Source: Meghimatium bilineatum (Eukaryota > Mollusca > Gastropoda > Stylommatophora > Philomycidae). From it: DNA of 64,000 nucleotides. Made by a program: the position numbers and the translations under genes. The first letter of the stretch is position 1. Every line of letters begins with the position of its first letter. The notes under the pieces were generated by a model. It searched no databases and was not told the origin of the DNA. It was given only the letters and a program-made list of their open reading frames with translations. The DNA lies in assembly GCA_034231615.1 (NCBI GenBank), contig CM067311.1:15099360-15163359 (forward strand). The letters are read 5' to 3'. Of this stretch, positions 1 through 9,759 are shown piece by piece.

Positions 1-1
1 T

Positions 2-1612
2 GCAACAGTGGCCACTAAACAAATACAAAGAGCTATCGATGCCCTAACCTTATGGGCTAATAGATGGTGCGTCAGCATTAACACAGATAAGTGCAGCACT
101 ACACTCTTTACCCTCTCACCAAAACAAAAAGCTGGTCATATCAAGATAGATGGAGAGCTCTTGAAAGAAGACAAACAACCCACATACCTCGGAGTTACTT
201 TTGATGATAAGCTGACATGGAAGCAGCACATAAACAAAGCAACAACAAAAGCCAGGAGGAAACTAGCTATCCTGAGAAAACTAAGTGGAACCACATGGGG
301 AGCCAGTGGAAATATACTCAGTAAAGTTTACCAGCAAGGCATAAGACCACACCTGGAATATGGTTCAGCTGCATGGTGTCCTGCATCAAACACCACATTA
401 CAAGATCTAGATAAAGTGCAAAACCAGGCACTTAGAATAATGTTGGGAGCAATGAAATCAACACCCATAGCAGAGATGCAGAAAATGGGAAGAATGCAAA
501 CACTTGGCGAACGCAGAGACACAAAAGTACTAATTCAAGCAGAAAAGTTTCAGTGTATGCCAAGTCATCCAATGAAGGAAAGATTCCAAAATCTAGCAAT
601 GGGACGACTGAAAAGGAGCAGCTTTATCCATCAAGCTAAACGACTCCGTAGACAACTTACAGACCTACCTGAAGTTGGCAGCCCCTTAAGGTCTGTACCA
701 GAGCAAACCCCGTGGAGTGAAAGCCATGGAATGCCAATATACATTCAGACCCATGTGAAAGGAATACTAAGCGAGGACAAACAGAACAGTGTGCAGCGAA
801 TGACAATCACCCTCAGTTTCCTGGATGAGGAATATCCACAAGATATATGGGTCAGAGTGTACACAGATGGGTCAGCACAGAATGCTGTGAGGAATGGAGG
901 TGCAGGTGTATATATAGAATATCCACACAAGCCTAGAGATACAATCAGAACACCGACAGGAAAATTCTGCAATAATTATGATGCAGAAATCCAGGCAATT
1001 AGTGTGGCAGCTAAAAAACTGCTGAACTCCAACTCTGACCTACAGCCTGTGGTATTCCTGACAGATGCAAGGTCAGTGCTTCAAGCTCTCCAGTCTGGAA
1101 AACTAACAGACTTAAAAAAACTACTTAGCGAATTGTCTTACCAGTATAGGGTAACCATGCAGTGGATACCCTCTCACTGTGGAATACCAGGAAATGAAAA
1201 AGCAGACCAACTGGCTAAGGAAGGTGCTGCCGAAGACCAACCAGATATACCAATCACCTACCATCAGAAAAAACAGATGATAAAGTCAATAAGAAAGCCA
1301 CAAACACCAACACAAGATGACTATCACAATATGAACAGATCAGAACAAGTTATAATTCTACGTCTCAGAACAGGACACAACCGACTCCGCAGTCACATGT
1401 ATACAAAGTTCAAGATTGGCAACACAGCCATGTGTACATGTGGACAGGCAGCACAGAGTGCCAAACATATACTTCAAGAGTGTTCTGAGCATGAAACGCT
1501 GAGGCAGACATATTGGCCAGAGGAAACAACACTGGAATCAAAGCTCTATGGGACACTGTATGAACTACAAAAGACAGTGAGTTTTATTAAGGAGACAGAA
1601 TTACAGATATAG
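2..1612 (+). CDS. LINE ORF2 3' part: reverse transcriptase end plus RNase H (partial)
   Basis: The frame is open from the window edge to TAG at 1610-1612, more than 530 codons. The first about 190 codons are the C-terminal part of a non-LTR reverse transcriptase (YLGVTFDDKLTWKQHINKA, RPHLEYGSAAWCP). An RNase H type I domain follows with acidic residues in VYTDGSA, NYDAEIQAI and FLTDARS, and the PSHCGIPGNEKADQLA end motif at about residues 388-403. Near the C-terminus CTCGQAAQSAKHILQEC forms a zinc-knuckle-like motif. This is the layout of Jockey/I-type LINEs with RNase H. The copy lies downstream of the host gene, on the opposite strand, and has no internal stops in the visible part. Confidence 0.9.
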   Translation, partial: ATVATKQIQRAIDALTLWANRWCVSINTDKCSTTLFTLSPKQKAGHIKIDGELLKEDKQPTYLGVTFDDKLTWKQHINKATTKARRKLAILRKLSGTTWGASGNILSKVYQQGIRPHLEYGSAAWCPASNTTLQDLDKVQNQALRIMLGAMKSTPIAEMQKMGRMQTLGERRDTKVLIQAEKFQCMPSHPMKERFQNLAMGRLKRSSFIHQAKRLRRQLTDLPEVGSPLRSVPEQTPWSESHGMPIYIQTHVKGILSEDKQNSVQRMTITLSFLDEEYPQDIWVRVYTDGSAQNAVRNGGAGVYIEYPHKPRDTIRTPTGKFCNNYDAEIQAISVAAKKLLNSNSDLQPVVFLTDARSVLQALQSGKLTDLKKLLSELSYQYRVTMQWIPSHCGIPGNEKADQLAKEGAAEDQPDIPITYHQKKQMIKSIRKPQTPTQDDYHNMNRSEQVIILRLRTGHNRLRSHMYTKFKIGNTAMCTCGQAAQSAKHILQECSEHETLRQTYWPEETTLESKLYGTLYELQKTVSFIKETELQI

Positions 1613-1651
1613 ACATGTTTCAAGTGAACGAAAGAAGAAGAAGAAGAAGAA
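1613..1651 (+). repeat. LINE 3' UTR and (GAA)n tail
   Basis: A very short 3' UTR (acatgtttcaagtgaacgaa) is followed by AAG/GAA repeats. The same end is found on the truncated copy at 58.9 kb, so this is the genuine 3' terminus of the family. Confidence 0.8.
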
Positions 1652-1849
1652 CTATTGTAGAATTTATAGTTACAACTAATTCATCAATTACTATAAACAG
1701 TATAATGTGGATAATTGGCCTTTGAATTATAAGCTGTCTGCTAGGCAGAAACTTTTTACAAGACCCCATCTTAAAGTGAAACATATCACAGCAAACTACC
1801 ATCTTTAAGCTCCACACAGGACACTGTAGGTGACAAGCACATATCCATA

Positions 1850-2060
1850 AAATAAAGGTTGTCCAAAATTATCGATGTCCATGTAAAAATGATCCCCAGA
1901 CTCCAGAACACATTCTGTAGACATGTCCACTCTTTGGTGGCTTGAGGACTAAAACATGGTAGCAAGAATCAGAACTGAAGATCATGTGGGTAAAACCATG
2001 AGGACCTCCTGCTGATGACTAAATTCATTGAGGTGGCCCTCCTACCTGTATAGACTTCTG
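1850..2060 (+). pseudogene. LINE C-terminal relic
   Basis: Translation gives CPCKNDPQTPEHIL, a stop, then TCPLFGGLRTKTW, matching the zinc-knuckle and tail of RNase H LINEs (compare CPCGSGTQTPEHILQDCP at 22.2 kb). It contains stops and frameshifts. Confidence 0.55.
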
Positions 2061-2154
2061 AGCATAGGAAACTGATAGGAGAAGAACAAGAACTATAAGC
2101 AAGTTTGACTGAGTTATGAAATGGAGACAGTATTCACTCTGCCGTAGAGACAAT

Positions 2155-2278
2155 ATTTCTATTAGTTCTCACATGTAAACTTTACTCAATATTTGATATT
2201 AGTTCTCAGATGTAAACTTTACTCAATATTTGATATTAGTTCTCAGATGTAAACTTTACTCAATATTTGATATTAGTT
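2155..2278. repeat. Minisatellite, about 40 bp x 3
   Basis: Three near-identical units containing atgtaaactttactcaat and atttgatattagttctca. Confidence 0.85.
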
Positions 2279-2439
2279 TAAGGAACTGTCTGGTTCTGTT
2301 ACTGAGAAGTATTGGACATCTCATATGGCCAAGGTACTTGTTTGATTTTAGCTAAGATCAATAAAGATAGCTATATTCACAGATTGCAGAACCCTACTGA
2401 AATCAACCCAGAGCAACAGAAATGAAAGCTGTCTGCACA

Positions 2440-2890
2440 ACATGAGCTCAGACACATCCAAAAATCATCAAATATTTCCCTTCAATGGATACCATCACAC
2501 TGTGGAATCATGGGAAATGAAAAAGTGGATGCTCTGTTAAGAACAGGTAGTGAAATGGAACACAAACACCCACTGTCCTACAAAGAAGCAAAAACAATAA
2601 TCCATAACACATACACGTCAAAGTGGAAGAAACAAATGGAAGTGGAAGACAAATCCGATGCAACATATCACCCCCATAGATACCAACAGACCACACTATT
2701 TTCATCTTAGAACAGGCCTCTGCAGACTGTTAGGTCACCTTTACCAACTGAAGATCTCATACACAAAATGAATGTCCATGTGGATCTGAAACTGGCTCCT
2801 GAACACATGTTTCAGGACTGCACAACAAGAGCAGAGACAGCGGATCTGTCCAGAGGATACAGATCTGAGATGTCCAACTGTATATAGTTT
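2440..2890 (+). pseudogene. LINE RNase H / tail relic
   Basis: SLQWIPSHCGIMGNEKVDAL is the RNase H end motif, followed by a degenerate tail (HRYQQTTLFSS, then in another frame APEHMFQDCTTRAE). Related to the 22.1-kb copy. Its end is fused to the 54-bp minisatellite. Confidence 0.65.
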
Positions 2891-3160
2891 GATTTCAACT
2901 GTAGACAGTTGGCCATCTTGGATGGTCAAGGTATCTTGTTTGATTTCAGCTGCAGACAGTTGGCCATTTTTGATGGTCAAGGTATCTAGTTTGCTTTCAA
3001 CTGTAGACAGTTGGCCATCTTGGATGGTCAAGGTATCTCGTTTGATTTCAGCTACAGACAGTTGGCCATTTTTGATGGTCAAGGTATCTAGTTTGCTTTC
3101 AGCTGTAGACAGTTGGCCATCTCAGATGACTAAGTGTACACAGTTTTATTTCAGCTGCAG
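2885..3160. repeat. Minisatellite, about 54 bp x 5
   Basis: Units built on tagacagttggccat and gatggtcaaggtatct. The period is divisible by three, so frames stay open on both strands (DSWPSWMVKVS and mirror); these are not genes. Confidence 0.9.
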
Positions 3161-3450
3161 ACAACATCCAGACTATTCAGAAAGCAATGACAACCAACTA
3201 AATGTAAATATTACCTAGAAAAAAGACTAAAATGAAAATGCTACGCTATCATGTCAGGACTAAGATGTGGTACCATAAATTTTGTAGACATTATAAATTT
3301 TATTTGATTTATTATATATAAATGGTGGCAGGATTGGGAGATTAAAGATATTTTTTATGAAACACATCCCTTTCAACAATGGACACAAGTGTACTGTGGT
3401 TGTATCAGGGCACATGGTATAATATCTGCCTGGAGGTGTTATATCCTTAA

Positions 3451-4561
3451 CCTTTAGAGCACTGGCTTAAAATTACAAAACTTCCCACAGGGCCTGACTT
3501 ATTTTCTGGAAAATTTGCGTTATTGATGGTGGGTGTTTTGAAAACGTCATAACTTTTTTGTTTTAAAAGATATCAAAATAATTTTTGCACATCTAAATAA
3601 AGGAGTGAATAGTGAATATTATCGTGTTTTTGTTGTTGTTGTATGTGTGATATGACAGTTGTGAGCAAGTTTTGAAGTTGAAAATTCTGGCGTAAAACGC
3701 AAAACGTCATTTTCAAAATCGCAAATATATCTTCGTGACGACCCTAATACATGAGAAATGTGTGACAACATTGATAAAATCCTCATAAATACCTATACTT
3801 ATTGTATATATATATTGTTTTATATCAAAACTAATATAATATGAACTAAAAAACTAATAAAACGTGAAGAAATTGCATATAACGTCCGTCCGGTCAACAC
3901 TAGGTCTATGCCGACACGCAGCGTAATTATTGTCCATGCACACACGTGTCACCCCTGATACATATTATTTTTGTGCTTTTTAATGCATACACACACATTC
4001 TTATCAAATAACAACATATTAAACACAAAAAACAACAATTAAAACATGCAGTTTATAAGAAATCGCATATAACGTCCGTCCAGTAAACACTAGGTCTATC
4101 CCGACACGCAGCGTAATTATTGTCTAAGCACACACGTGGCACCCCTGATACATATTATTTTTGTGTTTTTGAACGACTACGCACACATTCTTATCAAATA
4201 ACAACATATTAAACACAAAAAACAACAATTAGAACATGTAGTCACGATCACTAACCCATGCCACGCGGTACTCAATTTGATAGTAAAATACGGCCGAAAA
4301 TGGCTAAAGTCGCTCTAGAAATGCGTTGACAAATTCAACCGGCTTTCTCTCTCTTACAATCGTAATGAGTAAAGGAATTTGACCTTTAAACTGTGACGTA
4401 TTCCTAGCTTCGTGTTGCGGGAATTCTACGTCATATAAGCTTTAACTTCGTGAAGTTCCGTACTCGGGAATGGAGCGATATCGTATGGCGTGTGATTGCG
4501 ACCACAGGCAATGCGGGATGCACATGCAAGGTGCATTGTTGCGACCATAGGGGCCTAAAGG
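3451..4561 (+). mobile_element. piggyBac-like non-autonomous element, copy 1 (1111 bp)
   Basis: The ends are CCTTTAGAGC and GGCCTAAAGG, inverted repeats of the CCTTTAG type, flanked by TTAA at 3447-3450 and 4562-4565. TTAA targets and CCY-start termini are the hallmark of piggyBac transposons. It has no transposase frame. An internal segment is duplicated in tandem with period 190 bp (gcatataacgtccgtc at 3875 and 4065). Its single-unit counterpart lies inverted at 32.2-33.1 kb. Orientation is arbitrary. Confidence 0.85.
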
Positions 4562-4974
4562 TTAAAGCTGTTTTTTAAAGCATAAACTGTTTTCCTGATC
4601 TCTTGTACATCTAAACCCTTTCCTAAGCAAAGTAAGGAGTAGCTGAATGACATCACGGCAAAACAATTTATCAGAGCCTTTATGATATTCTTTAAGGTAA
4701 AAACAAAATGAAAATTAATTTTTTTAAAAATAAATAAAGAAAAGAAATAAATTAGTTTAATTTGCACTTTCACAAGCATATGCTTTTTGCGCCTCCATAA
4801 AAGTCAATTAATACTTTTGTATACATAAATTAGTGTATAATATACTTTCACATAAATTAACTGAAAACATAAATGAAACTTATACTTTCACAAAAAATAT
4901 AATATAATAAAAGATGTTTATTGTGAAAGGCACTCAGTCTATTAATTTTTTAAACTGTAATACCATGGTCTTAA

Positions 4975-5060
4975 AAGGTGAGAAAAGAATAGCAACACTG
5001 TTACTTGCCATACAAGAGGTTTTGGGGCAAAGTTATCCCATCCTATACAAGGTCAATGCA
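4975..5060 (+). mobile_element. SINE head relic (interspersed family A)
   Basis: AAAGAATAGCAACACTGTTA and TTATCCCATCCTATAC match the 5' half of the family-A repeats at 35.4 and 45.5 kb. Confidence 0.5.
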
Positions 5061-5094
5061 ATGCACAAACTTTGCAGAAAAAAACCAGAAAAAT

Positions 5095-5290
5095 ATTTTT
5101 AGCCTTAGAACAGTTCACTATGGCCTAAATGCCCACATGAATGAGCAAAAACATCAGTCCTTTGCCCATGCCAAAACAACACCACATCACATACTAAAAG
5201 ATTGCCAAAATCTGCAACACGTCCAAAACCAGGAATGGGCCATACATACTGAGATTGAAATAAACCTGGGGAGACCTAGAAGAACTGCAT
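5095..5290 (+). pseudogene. LINE C-terminal relic
   Basis: FSLRTVHYGLNAHM followed by HHILKDCQNLQHVQNQEWA reproduces the post-RNase H tail of the LINEs at 1.4 and 22.1 kb. Confidence 0.55.
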
Positions 5291-5389
5291 CTAACCACCT
5301 CCATCCTATACCAGATGTAAATGTGCCCAAGACCACAGCCGACCAACCAGCATCCATCCTAGTCAGCATTTCTATCATCATACTACTGC

Positions 5390-5640
5390 CCACCACTATG
5401 ACAACACACGTTCACATGACATGGTGATCCTGTTGACACAGGGCCCAATAAACAGCTGTCACACCATCCACAGCTACTCAGCAGGTGATGGAAACTGCCT
5501 ACCAGTGGGCCACAGAGTGGATACAGGGATGAAAGCTGCAAACTTGGCATAATCAGACAGCAGAACGTTCAGGTGGTAGTCAAGTGTAGATAGAACACTT
5601 CTGCTCAGTAAAGCATTCTATCTATGGGTATGACACCCAA
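5390..5640 (+). pseudogene. LINE reverse transcriptase relic
   Basis: Fragments such as DMVILLTQGPNKQ and QQVMETAYQWATEWIQ resemble the YADD to thumb region of the LINE at the window start (KQIQRAIDALTLWANRW). Frames are broken throughout. Confidence 0.4.
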
Positions 5641-5754
5641 GCAGAAAGCAGTCCAAGCCCATCAAAGTCAGACCTTTATGGTGTGGAGTAATCGGGTGCT
5701 GAAGCTTTCACTCACAAACCGAGGAACACTAAATGAATGAATAAAAAGGTTCAA

Positions 5755-5892
5755 TGTGGCCCAGAAGCTATGTGTCAGGTTGAAAAGTCTCAGTTAAGCT
5801 GTAAACCATGAAAACACATTCTGTTCTATGGACTACACTACATGATGCTAGTCTGTTAGGAGTTTGAAAATGAATGCAGAAGAAGAGGAAGA
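5755..5892 (+). mobile_element. SINE family A, 3' half
   Basis: Contains GCTGTAAACCATGAAAACAC, GGACTACACTACATG, AGGAGTTTGAAAATGAATGC and a GAAGAAG tail. Matches the 3' half of the 45.5-kb copy. Confidence 0.6.
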
Positions 5893-6929
5893 ATTGTAAT
5901 AAAGCCAATGCTGGTTGAATAAGAACAAGCTAATGAGCAAATTTATTTTTATGTTGAATTTTCTGTCTGATGGTTGCATTGCATATGGGAGCGGACTTAA
6001 ATTTTGCCAGTTTAGGCTATTGGTTGATACTGGTAACATTATGGCAATGTATGATCACAAGAAATATGTATGTGTCACAGTGGACTGGATAAAACAACTG
6101 GCTGACTGGGTGTAAAGTGATTGCAGTGTGTGGATTCTGTGTAAACAGATAAACTTTAAATATCATGTTTTAACTAAGGCAGCTACAAAAGAAAGATGCA
6201 GAACTATACAAGCCACAAACTTCACATTTGTGCGTGGAGATGTCGGTGTCTGAGGAAATTAATGTGTTGACAGACTTTCTGGTACAGCAATCATGGCTAC
6301 CAAACAAACAATGGACCAAGATGATGTACTGAATGTTCTTAGAGAAATAGGATGAGTGACCAATGAAAAAAATCCCAGTGAATCTGTAACTTTGATTATA
6401 GTACATGAACATCATGTCAAGATGGGTGTGGCTAAACAAGAATGCTATGCTGACAACTAGGTGGCTTATGAGTTTTATTGTATTATTATTATAACCAGAG
6501 GAGATTCCTAAATTTGCATAGAGTGGGTGTGGTGGTTAGTCACTACACACTGATGGATATCAGGAGGAGGAGATCTGAACACCAATGGTTTCATTAGCAG
6601 TGAGGATGATATTTCAACTAATTAACACAAGGTACTTTTTCTTGTCATCATCAACCATATCAACAAAGATGGACCCCATAGAGATGGATCCCATTAGGCC
6701 AGCTCATTGGTGAGGAGATGGGGCTTAGTCTAGCCAGCAGAGGCTGGAAACTAAGGCTGGCTGAGCCCTCCCACTTTCGGGCAGGACCACAGTCTTGCCT
6801 AGCAAGTAAAGGCGCTGAAGTCGGCGACATTTGGCCAGAAGCGGCACTGCAACAACCAGAATGTCATTTATTATTGCACATGAAATGTCTTTATCTGCAT
6901 TACCATATCATATAGATATACCACAGAGG

Positions 6930-6990
6930 ATATGTATAACAGAGGACTGTGGAGAGACATGATCGCCTATGCTGGAAGGCATGGTACCAT
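6930..6990 (+). pseudogene. LINE 3' tail relic (RMIAYxxxHGT type)
   Basis: The end matches the tails at 25.65 and 46.3 kb (TGGAGAGACATGATCGCCTA then GGCATGGTACC). A fragment only. Confidence 0.4.
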
Positions 6991-7015
6991 TGAATGAATG
7001 AATAATATCATGTAT

Positions 7016-7230
7016 TGAGCATATAGAAGGACAGCAAGTAAAATGGTTAGATCACCTTATGAGAATGAATATAAACTAAATACCCAAAAAATCATATAAC
7101 AAAATAATATCTTGACAGAAGGCCAAAAGAAAACCAAGAAAACAATGGATAGAAAAAGATAGCCTTGAACAAACATGGACTTAATGTAACCAAGGTGACT
7201 CATCTGGCCTTGGAATGACAGATGAAGCTC
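7016..7230 (+). pseudogene. LINE reverse transcriptase C-terminal relic
   Basis: VKWLDHLMRMN, then KAKRKPRKQWIEK, matches the WxGHxxRM ... GRPRxxW end that follows many RTE/Jockey-type reverse transcriptases. Confidence 0.5.
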
Positions 7231-7344
7231 CCACTCCTATGTTTAATATATTTTCATTAGGATATGAAAGGCACTTTATGATGGTCATTATCTACAATAG
7301 TGTAGATAAACAAGGATGTATCCTTACTTCCATATTGCTCTGCA

Positions 7345-7515
7345 TTTTCTTCACTATTGTATTGAATCATACCTTCTAACCACCAGCTTAAGGTGCCCAT
7401 GTACACACTGTTGTATTGAATCATACCTTCTAACCACCAACTTAAGTTACCCATGTATACACTGTTGTATTGAATCATACCTTCTAACCATCAACTTAAG
7501 GTGCATATGTACACA
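7345..7515. repeat. Minisatellite, 54 bp x 3
   Basis: Units carry ttgtattgaatcatacct and ctaaccaccaacttaagg. Frames are open on both strands because the period is a multiple of three. Confidence 0.85.
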
Positions 7516-7914
7516 TTGTCTGTAATAAATAAATTAAATGAGGAATAGCCTTTATTGGGTATAACTTTTTAACTATTTAGGAATTGTCTGTACTGTTATT
7601 AAGGGCCGTAGATGCACCTTTGGAAAGGGAGATGTTTTACCTTAAAAAAAGTCAATTCTTTGTTGTCATGGCATCTTTGTGAAAAGAAATAAATTTGGTA
7701 ATAATTTTTGGGAAAACCATTATGGAGGATGAGGAAGTTACCCACATTTTTGGCTTGTTGCCTTGTACTAGATGCCATGTTTAAAGTTCCAAAGAAATCT
7801 CTCAACTCCATTCAATCTACAGGCATGTCACTTTTATATCCAATTGCATTGCCAGCAAAATGTTGGTGGAGTAAGTTCAACCACGCTGTGTTTGTGAGGC
7901 AGCAAGTAAACTAA

Positions 7915-8750
7915 TTACTTTACCACCAATCCAACATACTCTGTCTGGAAATTTATTTTAACGGAAACTATTTCATATACGGTTGTCTGAATTTAAACAT
8001 AAAGGGTCATATGCCATTTGTTAGATATATGTTTCATGTGTAGATGATATCTCTCTGTATAACATCACCCTTCCTTTCTCATGCATTTTAACTCTCACAT
8101 CACTTGATGGGCCATTTACTGTCAACATCAATAGTCTACCTTTGTTTCTCTGTTTCTTGTAGTGCTGGACAGGTCATACTCCCTTTTTTCTTTGCTAAAC
8201 ACATTTATTTATTTGTATATGTGATACATAATTTATTCTACAACTGGAACATAGGTTGGTCTAACAGACTTTTGTAATTATTTCATGCATTAATTTAGCT
8301 TGCTGGTGTTTATTCATATCTGTACTTGTACAAAAAATTTCCACTTTATTGAATTGTCTTGGACATTCTTGGAATTTAATCTCTTCATGGATAAGCTGTT
8401 TAAAAATAAGGCAACACTGGTTTCCTAGTGGACTTCTGGTTGCACCAAGATGGCATTGCGGACAGTTATTTTGTATTCTTCAAAATAAAATAAATCTGTG
8501 GAAAGCCCTCATAATAATATGTTTCAGGCAATATTATGAAATATTACATAAATGTAGAAGTTTGAAAATGTGAGCCTATGTGGCAGAGGACTCAGACTCC
8601 ATCTATGCAACACAATGAAATCTATGGTCAAAATGGTATGCAATCACAATTACCATGTTGCTGTAGATGGCATATAAAAAAAATTAAATCAATTTGCTGT
8701 GAACTTCCAATAACCTAAAACAAATCCTGACCTTGGTTGATTTTTCCCGC
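7915..8750. other. Intergenic AT-rich stretch
   Basis: I see no gene or clear repeat here; there are only short frames without family resemblance. It lies downstream of the host gene and could hold part of its 3' UTR, but no evidence fixes that. Confidence 0.4.
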
Positions 8751-8754
8751 ATGT

Positions 8755-8965
8755 ATGCTGCAGATTAGCTAGATATAGTCTGGAGAATGAAATGTACTGT
8801 TGCAGAGTTTACAGCTGTGCTATGATACCTTTTGGCTCAGCACATGGTATGGCTTCAGGGTCACTTTGCCCTCTGTGGAGTGAACATTCTTAATCCCCTT
8901 TTATGAAACACACGACAGGTCATACTGCTGTTATTCTTTGCTCCCCTTTCAGGCCCTGTCAATAT
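8755..8965 (-). mobile_element. SINE family A copy (minus)
   Basis: Reverse complement contains CTGAAAGGGGAGCAAAGAAT, CAAAGTGACCCTGAAGCCAT and CCAGACTATATCTAGCTAAT, in the order of the full-length copy at 45.5 kb. Confidence 0.6.
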
Positions 8966-9465
8966 ATGGTTGTACAAATATTAATTCTTATTACTGGTTA
9001 ACATAACTATCAGCATTTCAGGTCGATCTATAGACATTTAGTCTCTTCCAGCAGATGGCAAAAGGTATGTACACTCATGGTTTAAATTTCTCGCTGGTTA
9101 TAAAAATGTTTCAGCCATCATTTAAAGTGTTTGCCTGACTGGTGTCATGTTTGATTTCAATTGCTGCACTCTCAATGTAGTTTGGTCATTGAATAAGGTG
9201 CTATCAGTCAACCAGTGATTAGTATGTAATGTTAGTTATGTTCCTTTCTTCTATATCTTAATTACCATGTCAATTTCCAAGAACATTTACTTTCATGTAA
9301 ATTATAAAAAATGAATAAAAATTTACAAAATTATTAGCAAAAGATAGGACATATAGGCCTACTCATACCATTGTCAATTATGTATGGCTGTTTTACATAA
9401 ATAAAGTTACATGAAAGCTAAGGTCAATAGTGTATAATAATTTATATAAATATACAATAACACAG

Positions 9466-9759
9466 TTACACTTTGTCTGTAACACCTGTTGCTCTAGCTT
9501 TGTGACTGGGAGATGCTAATTTGTGCTGAACCCATTCAAGAGCATGTGCAATTCTGCGTAGGTGGCGTGAGTCAGCATCAGTCATCTGTTCAAGCTCTGA
9601 CTCCTTTAATTTCAAAAGCTGCTCTAGTGTGCTGATACCACCTTCAGTCAGTGGTTTCTGGTACATAGGTAGTCCAATGGAGATGAGAAAGTTTTGTATA
9701 GATGATATCTGTAGGTCGCAGGCATTCTTGCATGACTCATTAAGGCTCTCATTTACAAT
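9466..9759 (-). CDS. SASH1-like exon 13 (terminal, SAM2)
   Basis: This last coding exon ends at TAA 9466-9468. It encodes IVNESLNESCKNACDLQISS, then the SAM2 domain IQNFLISIGLPMYQKPL, GISTLEQLLKL and DSRHLRRIAHALEWVQ, and a 20-residue tail. Start 9759 uses the acceptor ATCCACAG because it keeps phase 0 with exon 12. A more pyrimidine-rich acceptor, CTCATTTTAG at 9779-9780, would start the exon at 9778 but needs two carried-over bases, so it would imply an unseen exon. No obvious AATAAA was found close downstream. Confidence 0.85.
   Translation of the reverse strand: MVNESLNESCKNACDLQISSIQNFLISIGLPMYQKPLTEGGISTLEQLLKLKESELEQMTDADSRHLRRIAHALEWVQHKLASPSHKARATGVTDKV

Noticed and set aside
2741..3218. 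Overlapping open frames on both strands with 18-residue repeats
   Set aside because: 54-bp tandem repeat fused to a LINE relic; no conserved domain.
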